Source: Eulemur rufifrons
Lineage: Eukaryota > Chordata > Mammalia > Primates > Lemuridae
Direction of reading: 5' to 3'
Assembly (NCBI RefSeq): GCF_041146395.1
Contig: NC_091008.1
Span: 6,895,501-6,959,500 of the forward strand
Length of the DNA stretch: 64,000 nucleotides
A program made the translations under genes and the position numbers. Shown here piece after piece: positions 26,065-40,589 of the stretch (position 1 is the stretch's first letter; every line of letters begins with the position of its first letter). The notes below the pieces were generated by a model that did no database searches, was not told where the DNA came from, and was given only the letters and a program-made list of their open reading frames with translations.

Positions 26065-26854
26065 TGATTCCTTCTTGAGAGAAGCAGCAAGGAGCAGTGA
26101 CATACACTGACATCCTTCATTTTTACAACTGTATCCCCTTAATCTGGATATATATTCGTGCCTTCCAAGTTATTGTAGGTAATGATTTTGTGAACTAGCA
26201 TAAGCTACACCGGCGTTCCAGCCCATCCCCAGCGGCTACGGTTCTAGCTTGTAAAACCACAGTCTGGTCATATTATCGCTCCAGTGACTGCCCGTCACAA
26301 ACAGAGTAGAAAGTAAACTCTTTCTTCTGTCCTCCTGCCTCTCTTTCTCACTGCATGTTTGCCTGTTAAGAAAACACAGGTTTTTGTGAAGATATCATCC
26401 CTTCTTGTACCCATTTCTATGTCAAAGTAAAAGGTTAAAATACTGTAACACAGAGACCCCAAAAATATAATGATTCTTACATGATACTTATTTCTTCATT
26501 CTGTCACAGGCAGAGTGTGTCGGGCTGGTGGGCAGCTCTGTTTCGAGCAGTGGTTCAGGTCCCAGGCGAACAGTGACTCCCCCCACCCCTCCCACAGTCA
26601 CTCTCTGGCCACCGTCCCCACCAGCGAGAAGCAGGGAGAGAAAGTGTGGGCAAGGCACACCTGTTTTCATAAGGACCAGGGCCAAGGAAATAGCTCCTAT
26701 TACCGCTACTCACTTTCACTGGAAGGAAATCAATCAGATGGTCACACCCAGTTGCAGGGGAGGAAGGAAAATATAGCCTGGCATGTGTCCGACCTTCTTT
26801 GTGTCGCTGTGGAAGGCGGGGAGAGCGGCTCACAGTCTCCACCACAGACAAGCA

Positions 26855-27500
26855 AAGTATGAGACGTCTACGGACATCCAAGTGGGGAAAATCAGAGAGG
26901 CGGCGTGATGTCCAACTTTGCAGCTCAGAGGAGAGTTCGGGCCTCAAGATACTGATCTGGTCGTCACCGCCATGCTCAAGTCCCTGGGACTGAAATAGGG
27001 CGAGTGATTGTAGAGGAAGAACGAAGAGAATGGAGGAAAGACGTATAATTAAGAGGACTAAGGACTGAGCCCTGGGGAACTACAAAATTTCAGCTTGAGT
27101 AGGGAGAACCAGGAAATGAACCTGAGAAGGATACAGAGGTGTACTAGGAAACTTCTAGATTTTTCTGGAAGCCAAGGGTAGCAAGGATTTCAAGGTGGAT
27201 CTGAGAATGATCAGCTATGCCAAGTGCTGCTGAGAGGTTAAATGGGACAAGGACCAATAAGCAATCATCAGCTTTGACAGGAAGGAGATCACTGGTGATC
27301 TTGTTAAGGGCAGTTTTCGTGGAGCCATGAGGATGAGATCCTGATTCTACCATATTGAAAAGAGGAAGAGGAGAGGACATGGAGACAAAGTACTGACAAT
27401 TCTGTAGAAGTTTTGCTATAAAAGGGAGCACAGAAGTGGGGCAGTAGCTGCCCAGAGAGACGTGAGGTTTAGGGAATAATTTTTTTTTTTTTTTTTTTTT
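26855..27500 (+). repeat. Old interspersed repeat, longer fragment (family uncertain)
   Basis: GACTGAGCCCTGGGGAACTA, AAGTGCTGCTGAGAGGTTAA and GAAGTTTTGCTATAAAAGGG belong to the 3' part of the same mammalian repeat family. It ends in a 24-base T run. Confidence 0.6.
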
Positions 27501-27639
27501 TTTAAGAAGAGAGATATGTAAGCATGTTTATAAGCCAATGGGAATGATCCCAGGGAAAAACGGGAATAACTGCCAGCAAAAGCAAAGTATTTAGGAGGTG
27601 AGAAGAGATTAGATTCAGTGTTCAAATCAAAATAAAAAA

Positions 27640-28250
27640 TTAGAAATAACTGAATTGCAGAATATCTAGAAAGTAATGATGAAAAAACACTATCTATGGC
27701 TGTCTATGTAGGGATACGGCTGAATTCAGAGGAAAATTTTTAGCTTTAACGTTGACATTATCAAACAAAAGACAGAGACAGTTGTTAAGTGTTCAACACA
27801 AGGAGTTTGAAAGAGAACCAAAAAATAAACTGAGAATGAAGAAAGAAGGAACCAATTAACAATAAAAGTAGAAATTAATGAATTAGGTCACAGACAGCAA
27901 TGGAATAATAGATACACATAAGAGCTGATTCTTGAGGGAAAAACTATTAAAATGTTTGTTAAAACACGAGCTTGTCTAGCAAGAGACAGTGATTGAACAA
28001 ATATCCAAATATAGAAATAAAATGGGAGAACATAGGGAAGAAAGGAAAATAAGTTTAGAATATAAAAAAAAAAAATGATCTCAAGGGAAATAGAAAATTT
28101 AAACTAGTAATCTTGAAATAAGACAATAACATTGTCAAAGAACTGCCTTTTAATCCTTCGAAGAAGAGATCATTTCAATACTAAACTCTTCTAAAGTATC
28201 ACAAAAAGGAATGCTTACAAATTATTCCTAAGAAGCCATTGATATCTCAA
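27640..28250 (+). repeat. L1M ORF2 remnant
   Basis: Diverged ORF2-like sequence, for example AGAGCTGATTCTTGAG and CTTCGAAGAAGAGATCATTT; many stops, not coding. Confidence 0.6.
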
Positions 28251-28254
28251 CCTG

Positions 28255-28560
28255 GGGGGGGGATGATTAATTAATGTCTTTTGCAACAATTTGGATGGAA
28301 CTAGAGACCATTCTCCTAAGTGAAGTATCCCAAGAATGGAAAAGCAAACGCCACATGTACTTGCTATTAAACTGGAACTAACCGATGAGCACGCATGTGC
28401 ACACAGGAATGTAAAACTTAGCGAAAATCAAGCAGGGGGAAGGGAAGAGGAGGGGAGTGGAAGGAACCCACCTCGTGGGTACAATGAACACTATCTGAGT
28501 GATGGGCACACTTACAGCTGGGACTCAATCATTACAAAAGTTGAGGCTGGGCAAAAATGT
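28255..28560 (+). repeat. L1 3'-region fragment
   Basis: TCTTTTGCAACAATTTGGAT, GGAACTAGAGACCATTCTCC and TATCTGAGTGATGGGCACAC are typical of primate L1 3' sequence. Confidence 0.85.
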
Positions 28561-29273
28561 TAAAGCCAACAGAGCTTATTTAGCAAGGTTTGGAGGAAGA
28601 AGATCAGCATGCAAAGAACAGGCCTACTGTCTGGAAAAGACAGTCAATGTTACCAGGTGCCAGGAAAAGGCAAAACTATTCACCTCCTACCGTTCTTCTG
28701 CACTGAGGAAAACGAAGCATCTTCACACTGAAAAGAGTAGGGCGAATGTAAAGTGAGTCATAAATTTTACAACCTATTTTCTGCAAAGGAATTGAATTAC
28801 AGAATGTGATGGTCTGACTTCCTCTAAGGCCGTATAGAGCTCATCCAATACTGTAATTAACATTAAGTTTAAATGTCGGTGGTCTCAGAAGAACGAACAC
28901 AAATCTTTTATGGACGTATTTCAAAGAGGATGTCGTCATCAAGTACTCCCTTGCCGTGGATGGAGGTAGATGTGTAGAATTTTTAACAGAATACGGCTTC
29001 CCTCTGCCTTAGGGCTCATTTGGGGCAAGAAACAAACTCATTCTGGCCACTTAAAGGGAGGCTGATTATAGAGCAGGCCCTCGTGGAGTGCAAGAGGGGA
29101 AGGACAGCCAAGCCCCGTGGGGAATTAGACTTGGAAACTGAAGTCTTCAGGAAGCAGTTTTATCTGGGGTGCCTGTTCTCTCTCCTACATTTTCCCATTT
29201 CCCCTGCCCCGTCCAGCTGCTCTCTGCAGACTGGCTGTCCCTGCGTGCCCCTCACACGCGTGGACCCCAATAG

Positions 29274-29745
<472 letters not shown>

Positions 29746-29796
29746 AGACTTACCTGGTTCAGGGATCAAGTGTCCACCTTTTTTTTTCCCAATCAG

Positions 29797-29932
29797 AGAT
29801 GGCTGATACTCTAGAAGAAGGGACAGCAGGTGTTCTTAAAGAAGAAAACTGGGAAGAAATCTCAAAATGTGTCTCCAATCACTATAATCCGGACTCAGCG
29901 CTTCACGGTGCTGAAATCCTCACAACATCTTA
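29797..29932 (+). other. Candidate unannotated exon or small ORF
   Basis: A polypyrimidine tract ending CCCAATCAG precedes 29797 and GTAACT follows 29932. The segment contains an ORF of 44 codons beginning MADTLEEGTAGVLKEENWEE and ending at the TAG that overlaps the donor. No family is recognised and chance is possible. It lies just after an Alu in the intergenic interval. Confidence 0.2.
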
Positions 29933-32379
29933 GGTAACTGCCAGGACAAGATCACAGACTGGAACAGGCTTTGGGAAAAGCTGTTAAAAGGGAAAAATGG
30001 ATATTTAATATATATGTAAACTATTCTCCACCAGATGAGCTTTGAGCTCATAAATTTCTCTCCGCCAATGAAGTGAAATTCTAAAATCGAAATTAAATTT
30101 TTAGTGATATGTTAGAACATGAACTGAAGATTATTTAGGACAAACACCAACAGAAGGATATATTAAAATTAAGAGACTGTGACATGCCAGGTAGAGAATG
30201 CTCAATGCGTGTACATGCATGAACAATCATCAACACGTGATTTTTAAGGAAAAATGGCTGTTTATTGTGATGCCGCTTAACTGAGACAACGTGAAGTTTT
30301 TCAGAGGAGTCAGCAGAGAGTACGTTTTTCCTCTGACACCTTTGCCTAGCTGGGCTGGAGTAAGCTGCTCATTGAGCAGAACCTGGTTCAAGAATGTTCC
30401 TGGAGAGGCAGCTCCGGCTGCCAGCACCTGCCTGAAACGGAATCAAAGCTCTGAGCCAAACCCTCGCCTGCCCAGCTCTGGGCGCCAGACACAGGGGCAT
30501 CAAAGGAGGGGGTCGACCGGCTTGACTTCCACTTTCCAGAGCTATCTTTTCAGGATCAGCATTTATCTCTGGCGGCAGAATAGTTTAATAGCAAAATAAT
30601 GTTCTCAAACTTTCATAAAACTTGAATCCTTTTTAACAGTTGATTTTTCTATTAAAATATAGGCCATGCAATCTTTTAAATATGAAAATGTTCACATCCA
30701 TTTTTAAATAATTGTTAATCTTATTTAAGCAAAAAAAAAAAAAAAATACGATTTGCTCCAGTATATAACTGGAAGTTTTTTTTTTTCCCCCGAGAGTTTT
30801 GAAATAGTATGTTCTCGTTAAGTTTTTCAGATACAACTAAAACAAATTTTAACTTTCATCTATTATTTTAGCAGTGGCAACGTCAAGACTGGCCTTGATG
30901 TGATCCTCTTGGTCCCGATCGTTCACCTGGCATCCGTGGACTGTAAATTTTGCTGATGAGGACCAGGGTGCCAGCTTTTGGCTGGTCAGTGGTTTGTCAT
31001 TTTTCCCGTGCAGTAGCATCAGGGTACCAACTGCTCTTCCTAGACCCTCACTTGGGGGAATCGAGGAGGCTGAGACATGACAGCTCTGAGGAAAAATGGG
31101 AAGGAAACGATTCCCCAATATGCCCAGTCCCTAGGAATTCTGCACCAGCACATGGAACGAGGATTGTAACCTTTCTCGTGGGAGTGTAGTGGTAGATTGA
31201 TATCGGCATCAATTGGGTGAGTACGAAGATAAAAGGTCATTTCTTGGAGAAACCCTGGTCAGCACTTGGGCTTGCGGTCACCGGCCCATCTGCCCTTTTC
31301 CCTCCCCCGAGTCACTGTATCTGCCTGGTGGAAATGTCTCCCGACTCGTATGAGCCCAGCTGGTGGGACCAACTCTTCATCCTCGCTGTTACTTCAGAGA
31401 GAACATGGCGGGGTGGGAAGTGATCACTTAAGTCACAGCAGGCACAGCAAGACCCCTGCAAACCCGTGCTGGTGACATTCACCTTATACTTACATGGGGG
31501 GACACACAAATGCTCACGAACAGTTTGGAAGGAAAAAAAATTGATGTTAAAATTTAAAATTAACTGACTGCTCAAATATTCCAAATGATACGAAGATGGG
31601 CACAAAGATTGCTGGGGTATAGATTGTGGGCTAAGGAGTTAGGGAGCTGTTTGAGACAGTATGGACCTCAGTCTTCCCCAAAGTAACATGCCACTTATTC
31701 AGAAATGCAATTTTTTAAAAAAAAATTAAAATTAGTTGCTTTATAATTTTAAAAGCATTGTCCGTGAACTTTCAATAAAAGAAATTAAAGTAGCACAAAA
31801 AGATACACAAAGGAAAGGAACACTGTTCTCCCTTCCTGCACCCTCTCCCGCTCCTCAAAAGCAAATACATCAATTATCAATTTCGAATGCTTTGCCTGCA
31901 GGCAACAAGATCCCTACTGAGGGTGGCCGCTGTGAGTTTACATGAAGGTCGGAGGTGGTCAGTCTCAGTGTTGGGGACAATCAAGAACTCACCCTCATTC
32001 ACCGTGTGCCAGCAATGTCACAGCTCATTGTCACAAGGCAGCCAACACAACTCCAGCAGGCTGTTTTCAAATGAAAGTTTCCTAAGTAGGAAGGAAGGGG
32101 GTAGAAGCAAAGAGTTTTCTCCTCGTGCACATTTATTTTATGAAGAAAATCCTCCCCAGAAAGCCCCAAGCAGACTTCTCCTTGTCTCTCACCCCCCAGC
32201 AAGAACTGAGTCACTTGATAATCCCAGACCCACCGCTGGCAGAAGAAGATGAGATTGCTACGACCGGTGTAGGCCAATCATAACTCACCCCTCTTCTTTC
32301 GGCAACGACGGAGGGGAATGGCTGCTGGGTAGACAAACACCAGCGATCACCACAATATTAACCATGGCTTCATGTCTGC

Positions 32380-32730
32380 CCAGAAATTTAATATGAATAC
32401 CCTATAATGTATTATATATCATATTATGTTTATTGATAATATATTAATATAATATATGCTCATTTATGTATATTTGTATATATCTATACATATGCAAATA
32501 CCAATACATACATATACATATATGTATATACACATATGCAAATATACAGGATATTTGCCTAAGTATCTCAGATTTTTTAGATAGATGGGGTAGTCTATGC
32601 ATAATGCTTAGCATATAATGAGATAATATTTTATTAATACTAATTACTATGATGTTTAATTATTATTACTTATAGACTTTAAGACTATATTAATAATATA
32701 TAATATATAATATATTAACATATCTTTTTA
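32380..32730. repeat. AT-rich low-complexity block
   Basis: Alternating TATA/TGTATA words, for example 32497-32560, with almost no G+C. Confidence 0.85.
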
Positions 32731-33621
32731 AAAAGAATGAGTGTCATTTTCTAGCAGACACTAAATTTTTACATTAACAGTACTTGAAACATTTATGCCA
32801 ACGCATTTATTTTGGGCTTTTGCACACTCTTGGAGATACTAGCTACAGCGCTCCTTTGAAAAGATACAAGGATTACTGTGGTCAGCAGCAAATTCCATCG
32901 AAACATAGTGAAATAATTTCGCGAATAACAGCTAGGTGACTAAATGTTTACTTTTTGATGAGTATCTGCCCGCAAATATTTTCTAATCATGTTAATATGC
33001 AGGCAGAAGTAAAAGGGTTCGGTATTAAACATTTTTGGTGTGTGTCCACAGAATATCATGTTAGCAAGTGAATTTTAAGTTATTGACGGATTTCTGGAGG
33101 AAAAAAAATAACTTCACTGCTATTTGCCTAATTTATACCGCACAGAGAAGACGAGAGTGTTTGAGAAACGCTTATGAAAAAGACAATGGAAATACTTCAA
33201 GAAAAACACTTTTCTTCAAGTATTGGGCATGACTGGGAGAAAGCCAGTGGGAGGGAAAGGGGGTGGGGGGTGGAAATGTCCTCGTCCCTCCTGCGGTGGG
33301 GACAGACCGGGTCTCAGGTCGGCACCTGCTGTGCGGAGACCACACTCGAAATGCCCTCAGCCTGCACAGGGATGACCTCTTGCAGCCCTCAAGGCCCAGT
33401 TGTAACATAACTTCCCTTTTTTGGTAAAAACTATATCTTTTAGACTCCTTTTTTTTCATTGTTTCTTGTCGTCTGTCCCAAAACATATTGCTAAATATGA
33501 AAATATTATAACTAAATATGACATGTTAATCTCATCGACGTCATATACTTCTAATTTCCAAACCAGTTGGTAGAATCAGATGATGCCTAAAATCTCCTCC
33601 AGATATAAAATTCTACGTTAA

Positions 33622-34205
<584 letters not shown>

Positions 34206-34281
34206 AAAGTCAAAGCAGTCTATTTATTTTTAGTCTCTATCAGTCAGGATTCTAGCACATAATAAGTGACATCATGTGGCT

Positions 34282-34660
34282 CATCTCAGTCTGTTCCTGC
34301 TGCTATAACAAAACACCTGAGACCAGGTGATTTATAAGGCACACACATTCATTTAGTTTCTCACGGTTCTGGGGGCTTGGCGGTCCCCGATCGAGGTGCC
34401 GGCAGGTGTCATGCCTGGTTCCGGTGCCTTCTCCTTCCAAGGTGACACCTCTTGTGGCTGCCTCACCGGACGGAGGGTGGAAAGGCAAAAGAGGCGACCG
34501 CTGTGTGACGCTTCTTTTGTAAATAGAGCATTAACAGCATTCACAAGGTGGCGCTTTCATGACCTAACCGCCTCCTAAAGTCCCTGCTTTTTAAATACTC
34601 TCACAGTGGTAATTAAGTTTCAGCGTATAAATTTGGCGGGACACATTCACACCCTAGATG
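34282..34660 (-). repeat. MaLR-type (MLT1) solitary LTR
   Basis: Antisense: TCTGTTCCTGCTGCTATAAC, CACCTGAGACCAGGTGATTT, TGACCTAACCGCCTCCTAAA and GGCGGGACACATTCACACCC. An old ERVL-MaLR LTR with no internal viral genes. Confidence 0.85.
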
Positions 34661-36179
34661 GGTCCCATGAAAAGGCTTTCATGCAGGGACCACAGACAGG
34701 TGCAGGGGACACATAAGGGACGGTGACATGCTAAGAGAGGAGGAGAAGTGGCACGTGTATAAACATGTCTGGGTGCAAAGGGACAGAGGAGGAAACCACA
34801 GCCCCTGACGATGGGCACCACGGAGGGAAACGCCAAGGTAGGCGCTGCGGTCGTGAGGGCACACCCGGTGCCAGCGACTGCTTCCCTGGAGCAGGGTCCT
34901 CTCTCCTCCTGTCTTCTGATTTTCCACTGATGCTTCCCCAGGGGCAGCTTCCTGGGGGCCACCAGCCGGGCAGAAAATGGATAAAGGACATACGGACAAC
35001 TTAAGGAAAACCCACTGACCCACTAAACCAGCAAACTCTCTAAAAAGACAATTGACAGTGGATGCTTAAAACTTTACTCCATCCTTTACACGTAGGCTAC
35101 TTAATTGGTGGATCCACGGCTGTTTTCAAATCTAAACCTCGTTTTTGGTTGCCAAAGTTTGCGTTCTCTGTGCTTTTATTAAATGCCAGCTGTAAGAATG
35201 ACGTGCTTTTCTGTTGTCTCCTCTCAGTTCTATTCTTCACGGTAAGTTGTAAGCAAGGAGCCAAGTCTAACACCAAAGGCATTTTGGATCAGCTATAGAT
35301 TGCTCCCTTCGTTTAGTATAGAGGATTCAGAATTGGATCTTGGTGATTAACAGGATTCATGCACGATTCAACCTGTGTGTATATTCCCTCTGAGCACCTC
35401 TGTCATCCCCAGGGGTGGGGGCCTGAGTCAACACTCACCCAAAGCTTGTCTTTTTGCATACTTGGGTAATTGAAAATGCCAAGATGCATTTTAGAAATTC
35501 AGTAAGAAAAAAAGGCTGGTCATCGTTGATGCTGCTGTAAAACCTGGATGAAGAATTGGCTTTGAGATGCTGCAAGATGAAGACCACAGCAGCTCAAATG
35601 CCACTGCCTAACGGAGGACAGCCAGCATTGGCCCAGCTGCCATTCCTGTGATTGCATAAAAGGTTACTCTGAAGGGCTGTTCCCCACACCAAGAAGCACA
35701 AACGACATCACCAGGACCTTTCGTTTTTCAAGAGCAGGGATGTAAAAAGACCAAAAGCAATTGGATCCAGAGTGATAGACTGATACATTGTATAAATGAT
35801 CTGTACACCCAGAAAGCAGCATTCCCTTCCTAAGCAAACACTAGGGCTGTGAACGCTAGTATCACAAAGAAATACACTAGTTACTAGTCTTCAAAGAATG
35901 ATGCAATAAATCAGCGATTTTATAGGAGAAAAGCTAAATTTTACTATTTGTATTTATTTTTCTCATGTGCAGAAGTGACCAAAGCTATAAGGCAGGGGGT
36001 GGGAAGAAAGCCCACTCATTTTTGTTTTATTTGCAATTTACGACTGAAGGTGAATTTTGACTATGTGTGTATTTCCAATTATTCTCACGTAACCTAAGTA
36101 AACTTCATTTCATAATAATTTCAGTATTCGCCATATACATGAAGTTTGGCTAATCTGAAGATTAAGAAGAGACTGCTGA

Positions 36180-36753
<574 letters not shown>

Positions 36754-37159
36754 ATGATCAAGTCTTGTCTAAGTCTGCAGCAAATACGTAGAATGTCCCA
36801 TTTCTTCAAATAATACTTTGATCCATCACTCCTCTCCTTAAAGAACTGAATGGGCTTCTCATTGCAAATAAGACTGCCACCGGAGAATGTATTTAGAAAT
36901 TCGAATTTAGCAACTTGAAGACAACACCTTTTTCTATCTTTTCCAAAAGTCTGAGCTTGTTGCTAAGTCAAAAGTAGGTATCCAAGACAAGGAGGAGCAA
37001 GAAAAGGATGACTTTGAGGAAGACCATAGGAAAGAGGAAATGTTTTCCCAGACTTGTGAAAATCAGTGAGTTCCTTGAGAACAGAAGCTGTGCGATCCAC
37101 CTACTGCGAATGAACTTCAAGCATTCAGGTTCCAAGTGCAGCAAGAATTTAAGATTTTT

Positions 37160-37760
37160 CTCAATTTAAAAGTGGCATGAGATCCAGCCATTCCACTATT
37201 GAGTATATAAACGGAGGGAAATGAAATCAATATTTAGAAGAGAGATCCGCATTGCCATGCTCACCGTAGCACTGTTCACAATAGCGGAGTCAACTTAAGC
37301 ATCTGTCCGTGGATGATCTTCCCAGGAAGATCAAGAAAAAGGAGATGATTCTCATTTATCATGGCTCCAGGAAGGTGAGGTGATTCAATCGTATGAGGCA
37401 ATAAGTTTAGAAAATACGGTCCAGACGGCAAAACTATTAGGTGAGAACACAAATTGTTAGAGGGTCAAAAAATAATACAACGTGTTGTTCAAAGTCAGTT
37501 AGGAACCTAGATTTTTTTTTAAGTTTTTATCACCAACCTACACAAAGAAAGAAAGAAGTCAACCCAGACAATGTCTTAGAAAAAAAAACACACCTTAGAA
37601 AAGGGATGAAAGAAAATGTGGCCTATATACACAACGGAATATTATTCAGCCATAAAAAAAAAATGAAATCCTGTCATTTGCTGCAACATGGAAAAACCCG
37701 GAGGACCATATGTTACGTGAAATAAAACAGGCACAGAAAGACAAAATAAGCAGTTATAAT
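37160..37760 (+). repeat. L1 3'-region fragment interrupted by a 287-bp insert
   Basis: GATCCAGCCATTCCACTATT to GCATCTGTCCGTGGATGATC lies left of the insert. GAAAGAAAATGTGGCC and CAACGGAATATTATTCAGCC to GGCACAGAAAGACAAAATAA lies right. The insert is 37321-37607. Confidence 0.9.
37321..37607 (+). repeat. Local duplication, copy A (inside L1)
   Basis: Starts CCCAGGAAGATCAAGAAAAA and ends TTAGAAAAGGGAT; about 93% identical by eye to 39093-39380 in the same orientation. Confidence 0.95.
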
Positions 37761-38220
37761 AATATGTGGCAGTCAGTCAGTCAAAATAAATGACTTAAAA
37801 TAACTGAAGAGTCATGCATTCATACACACAAAAAAAATTCCCTGAGCCAACGGTATTTACCAATTTTTTCATCCTCTCAAAAAACCTCTGGGTCAGTTTT
37901 TTGAACTGTCTTTTCTTCTGTTCCGTTCCACAAGCCTTCAAAGGAACAAATAAGCAATATTTAGCTAGAGTGTTAGTTCTTAACACATTTTGGGTCACAG
38001 GAACTTCTTGAGAATCTGATGAAAGCCATGGGACCTTCTAACCAGTAAAACGCATACAGTAAATACACATTGTATTTTCATTCTATTATACATACAGTAA
38101 ATAATACAAATTGTTTCTTGGAACGATAGAGCCCAGATACTTATCTGTGAACCCCAAGTTAATAGTGCTTGCCCCAGAATAAGCTATTCTCTGGCTTTCT
38201 TGGGACTTAACGATTTAATT

Positions 38221-38412
38221 CAGAGACCAGCAAGCTTTTTCTATAAGGGGTGATAGAGTACATAATTTCAGTTTTCGGGGCCAGTCTCTATTAAGATTAC
38301 TCAACTCTGCATTTGTAGTACAGGAGCGTGGCTTTGTTTCAATAAATCTTTCTTTGCAAAAATTAGCTGTGGGCTGGCTGTGGCCGTTAGGCTGCAGTTC
38401 GGCGACCCATGA
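38221..38412 (-). repeat. hAT-Charlie short nonautonomous element
   Basis: GAGACCAGCAAGCTTTTTCT, ACTCAACTCTGCATTTGTAG and TTCAATAAATCTTTCTTTGC follow the MER1-group order. Confidence 0.7.
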
Positions 38413-38473
38413 ATTAATTCTTTCAAGATAATTGGCTGTCAGTAGTTCTCAACTGGGAAACTCTTGAATTACA

Positions 38474-38502
38474 CACAAACACACACACACATACACACAC
38501 GC
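38474..38502 (+). repeat. (CA)n microsatellite
   Basis: Interrupted ACACAC run. Confidence 0.9.
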
Positions 38503-39092
38503 TGCAGGCCATACAAATCCATTATGAAAGAGGAGCACCTGCTACATCTCCTTCCTTCTGGAATGCCTAGGATGAGACAAAAAAAAAAAACCCACTGAGA
38601 TGATCCTCCCCTCCCATCACATGGGATAATAATCTTTTCATTTCTGTCTGAAGACAACAGGCAACCTTCGTTCAGTTGCTTTGGAATATTATCAGAGACA
38701 TCCATAAGTGCTTCTTGCCGGTGACAACTGTATAGTGTATTTTAATTTGTGACTGGGAGACACAGCACAGAGTATAAACTACTCTGGACCTACATTCCAC
38801 TTTGTCTTCTTAGGGACAACACGCCTCTATAAGAAATCTGTTCAAGCTGCCATTCCATTGCGTATCTATTACTGTTTCTAAAATTTGTTCTTTAAAAGCA
38901 GTCCTGATGATATTCCCAGTAAGAGCCTCCAAGAACTACAGCAATGCAGAGTATAAATCCTATACAGTAAATGTCTGCACATTTAAAAATCACTGCAAGA
39001 CAAATACTCACGTGCCTCTTATTGATGGCCGCCAACAAGTCTTCACGAAGAATAAACACGGTCACACTCACCAGATCTATTAGGATCAAAGT

Positions 39093-39380
39093 CCCAGGAA
39101 GATCAAGAAAAAGGAGATGATTCTCATTTATCGTGGCTCCAGGAAGGTGAGGTGATTCAATTGTATGAGGCAATAAGTTTAGAAAATATGTTCCAGACGG
39201 CGAAACTATTAAGTGAGAACACAAACTGCTAGAGGGTCAAAAAATAATACAACGTGTTTTTCAAAGTCAGTTAGGAACCTAGATTTTTTTTTTTTTAAGT
39301 TTTTATCACCAGCCTATATAAACAAAGAAAGAAGTCAACCCAGACAATGTCTTAGAAAAAATACACCTTAGAAAAGGGAT
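39093..39380 (+). repeat. Local duplication, copy B (probable source)
   Basis: Same 288 bases as copy A but without L1 sequence on either side. Confidence 0.95.
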
Positions 39381-39769
39381 TCAAGAAAAAATGGCAAATC
39401 AGAATAAACCAATAATCATTAAAGAAATTTAGTAAGTAGCTTAGAATATAACTCCGATTCTCTTGCCACTGTTTTTCTAGATGGTTTTACAAGCCAGTGA
39501 ACCAAGCATCTGAGAAAGATAATCTCTATTTTATTAAAAAAAAGAAAAAAATTATTTTTCAGATCCCTTAATGGTAAATAACCTTGATCTTGACCCCCAG
39601 GACAGATCAGGTTAATGTCAGAAGGTCCAATCACATGTATAAACAAAGATGATAAAAATTAAAAATATTAGTGACTAGGAAAAAACTTACCTTGAGCAAT
39701 TGAAGTTTTGCCCGGGAATATAATAAGGACAGTTGGACTTTAGAAAATATATTAATTGAATTAGCCTCA

Positions 39770-40105
39770 TTCAAATACTAAAAGAGAAAAACCAGATGAT
39801 CATTTCAATGGATATAGCAAAAGCATTTGCTAAAATTGGCAATCTAGGTATGATAAAGTAGGAACTGAAAAAGCGATTCCCTTGTTTCTGCATACCATGT
39901 TCAGGAATAAGAAGATTAAACATTGTTGAGATGTCATTTCTTCCCCAATTAATCTCTAAATTCAATGCAGCTCCAGTAAAAATCCCTAAAGGCTTTTTCA
40001 TAGACCATGACAAGCAGCTGTTAATTTTAGACGGAAGAGCAAAAGGGTTTTTAATTTTAGACGGATGAGCAAAAGGGCTAGACTAGCCAAGACTATTCTG
40101 GGAAA
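39770..40105 (+). repeat. L1M ORF2 remnant with a 30-bp tandem duplication
   Basis: AGATGATCATTTCAATGGAT, AAGCATTTGCTAAAATTGGC and ATGCAGCTCCAGTAAAAATC are ORF2-like. The repeated unit is at 40021-40050 and 40051-40080. Confidence 0.75.
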
Positions 40106-40399
40106 GAATAAGGCAGGGAACACCCTGGCTGGGAGGGAGCCCTGGGCCAGGGTTTATACAGAAAAGTCATGATCCAAGAGCAATCACAACACCTGTATCT
40201 CTCACCAGCCACGGCCACCCCAGCTGGAGGATGCCACGCCCAGGACAGGCTGGGAGAGCAGTCGGGTCCTTTTCTTTTTATGTCCTCCCTGTTCATCATA
40301 GAGGCTCTTTGGAGCGGGGAGAAGGGGGTACCTTGAGAGTCATCCGGGGAGGACTGAGACGACTGCTCTGGGTGGTGGACATTTGATAACAGGTACCTA

Positions 40400-40545
40400 A
40401 CTGTTATAAAGGTCAGGAAACGCTTCTCCCGGGAGGTCAAGTCTCAGAGGAGAAGGACAAATGACATCAAGCCAGTGGGAGGGTTACAAAGAGACTATTC
40501 CACATGGTGTGAACAGCACGTAAAAAGCTCAGGGCGATATCATCA
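40400..40545 (+). repeat. Old interspersed repeat fragment (family uncertain)
   Basis: GGGAGGTCAAGTCTCAGAGG and GACTATTCCACATGGTGTGA fit the middle of the repeat seen at 26855-27500 and 53760-54200. Confidence 0.4.
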
Positions 40546-40589
40546 CAACCGTCAAATCATAATAAATAAAACAAACCTTCTACACAGAA

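Noticed and set aside
34282..34660. Possible retroviral provirus
   Set aside because: Only LTR-type sequence is present, with no internal region or second LTR; it is a solitary old MaLR LTR.
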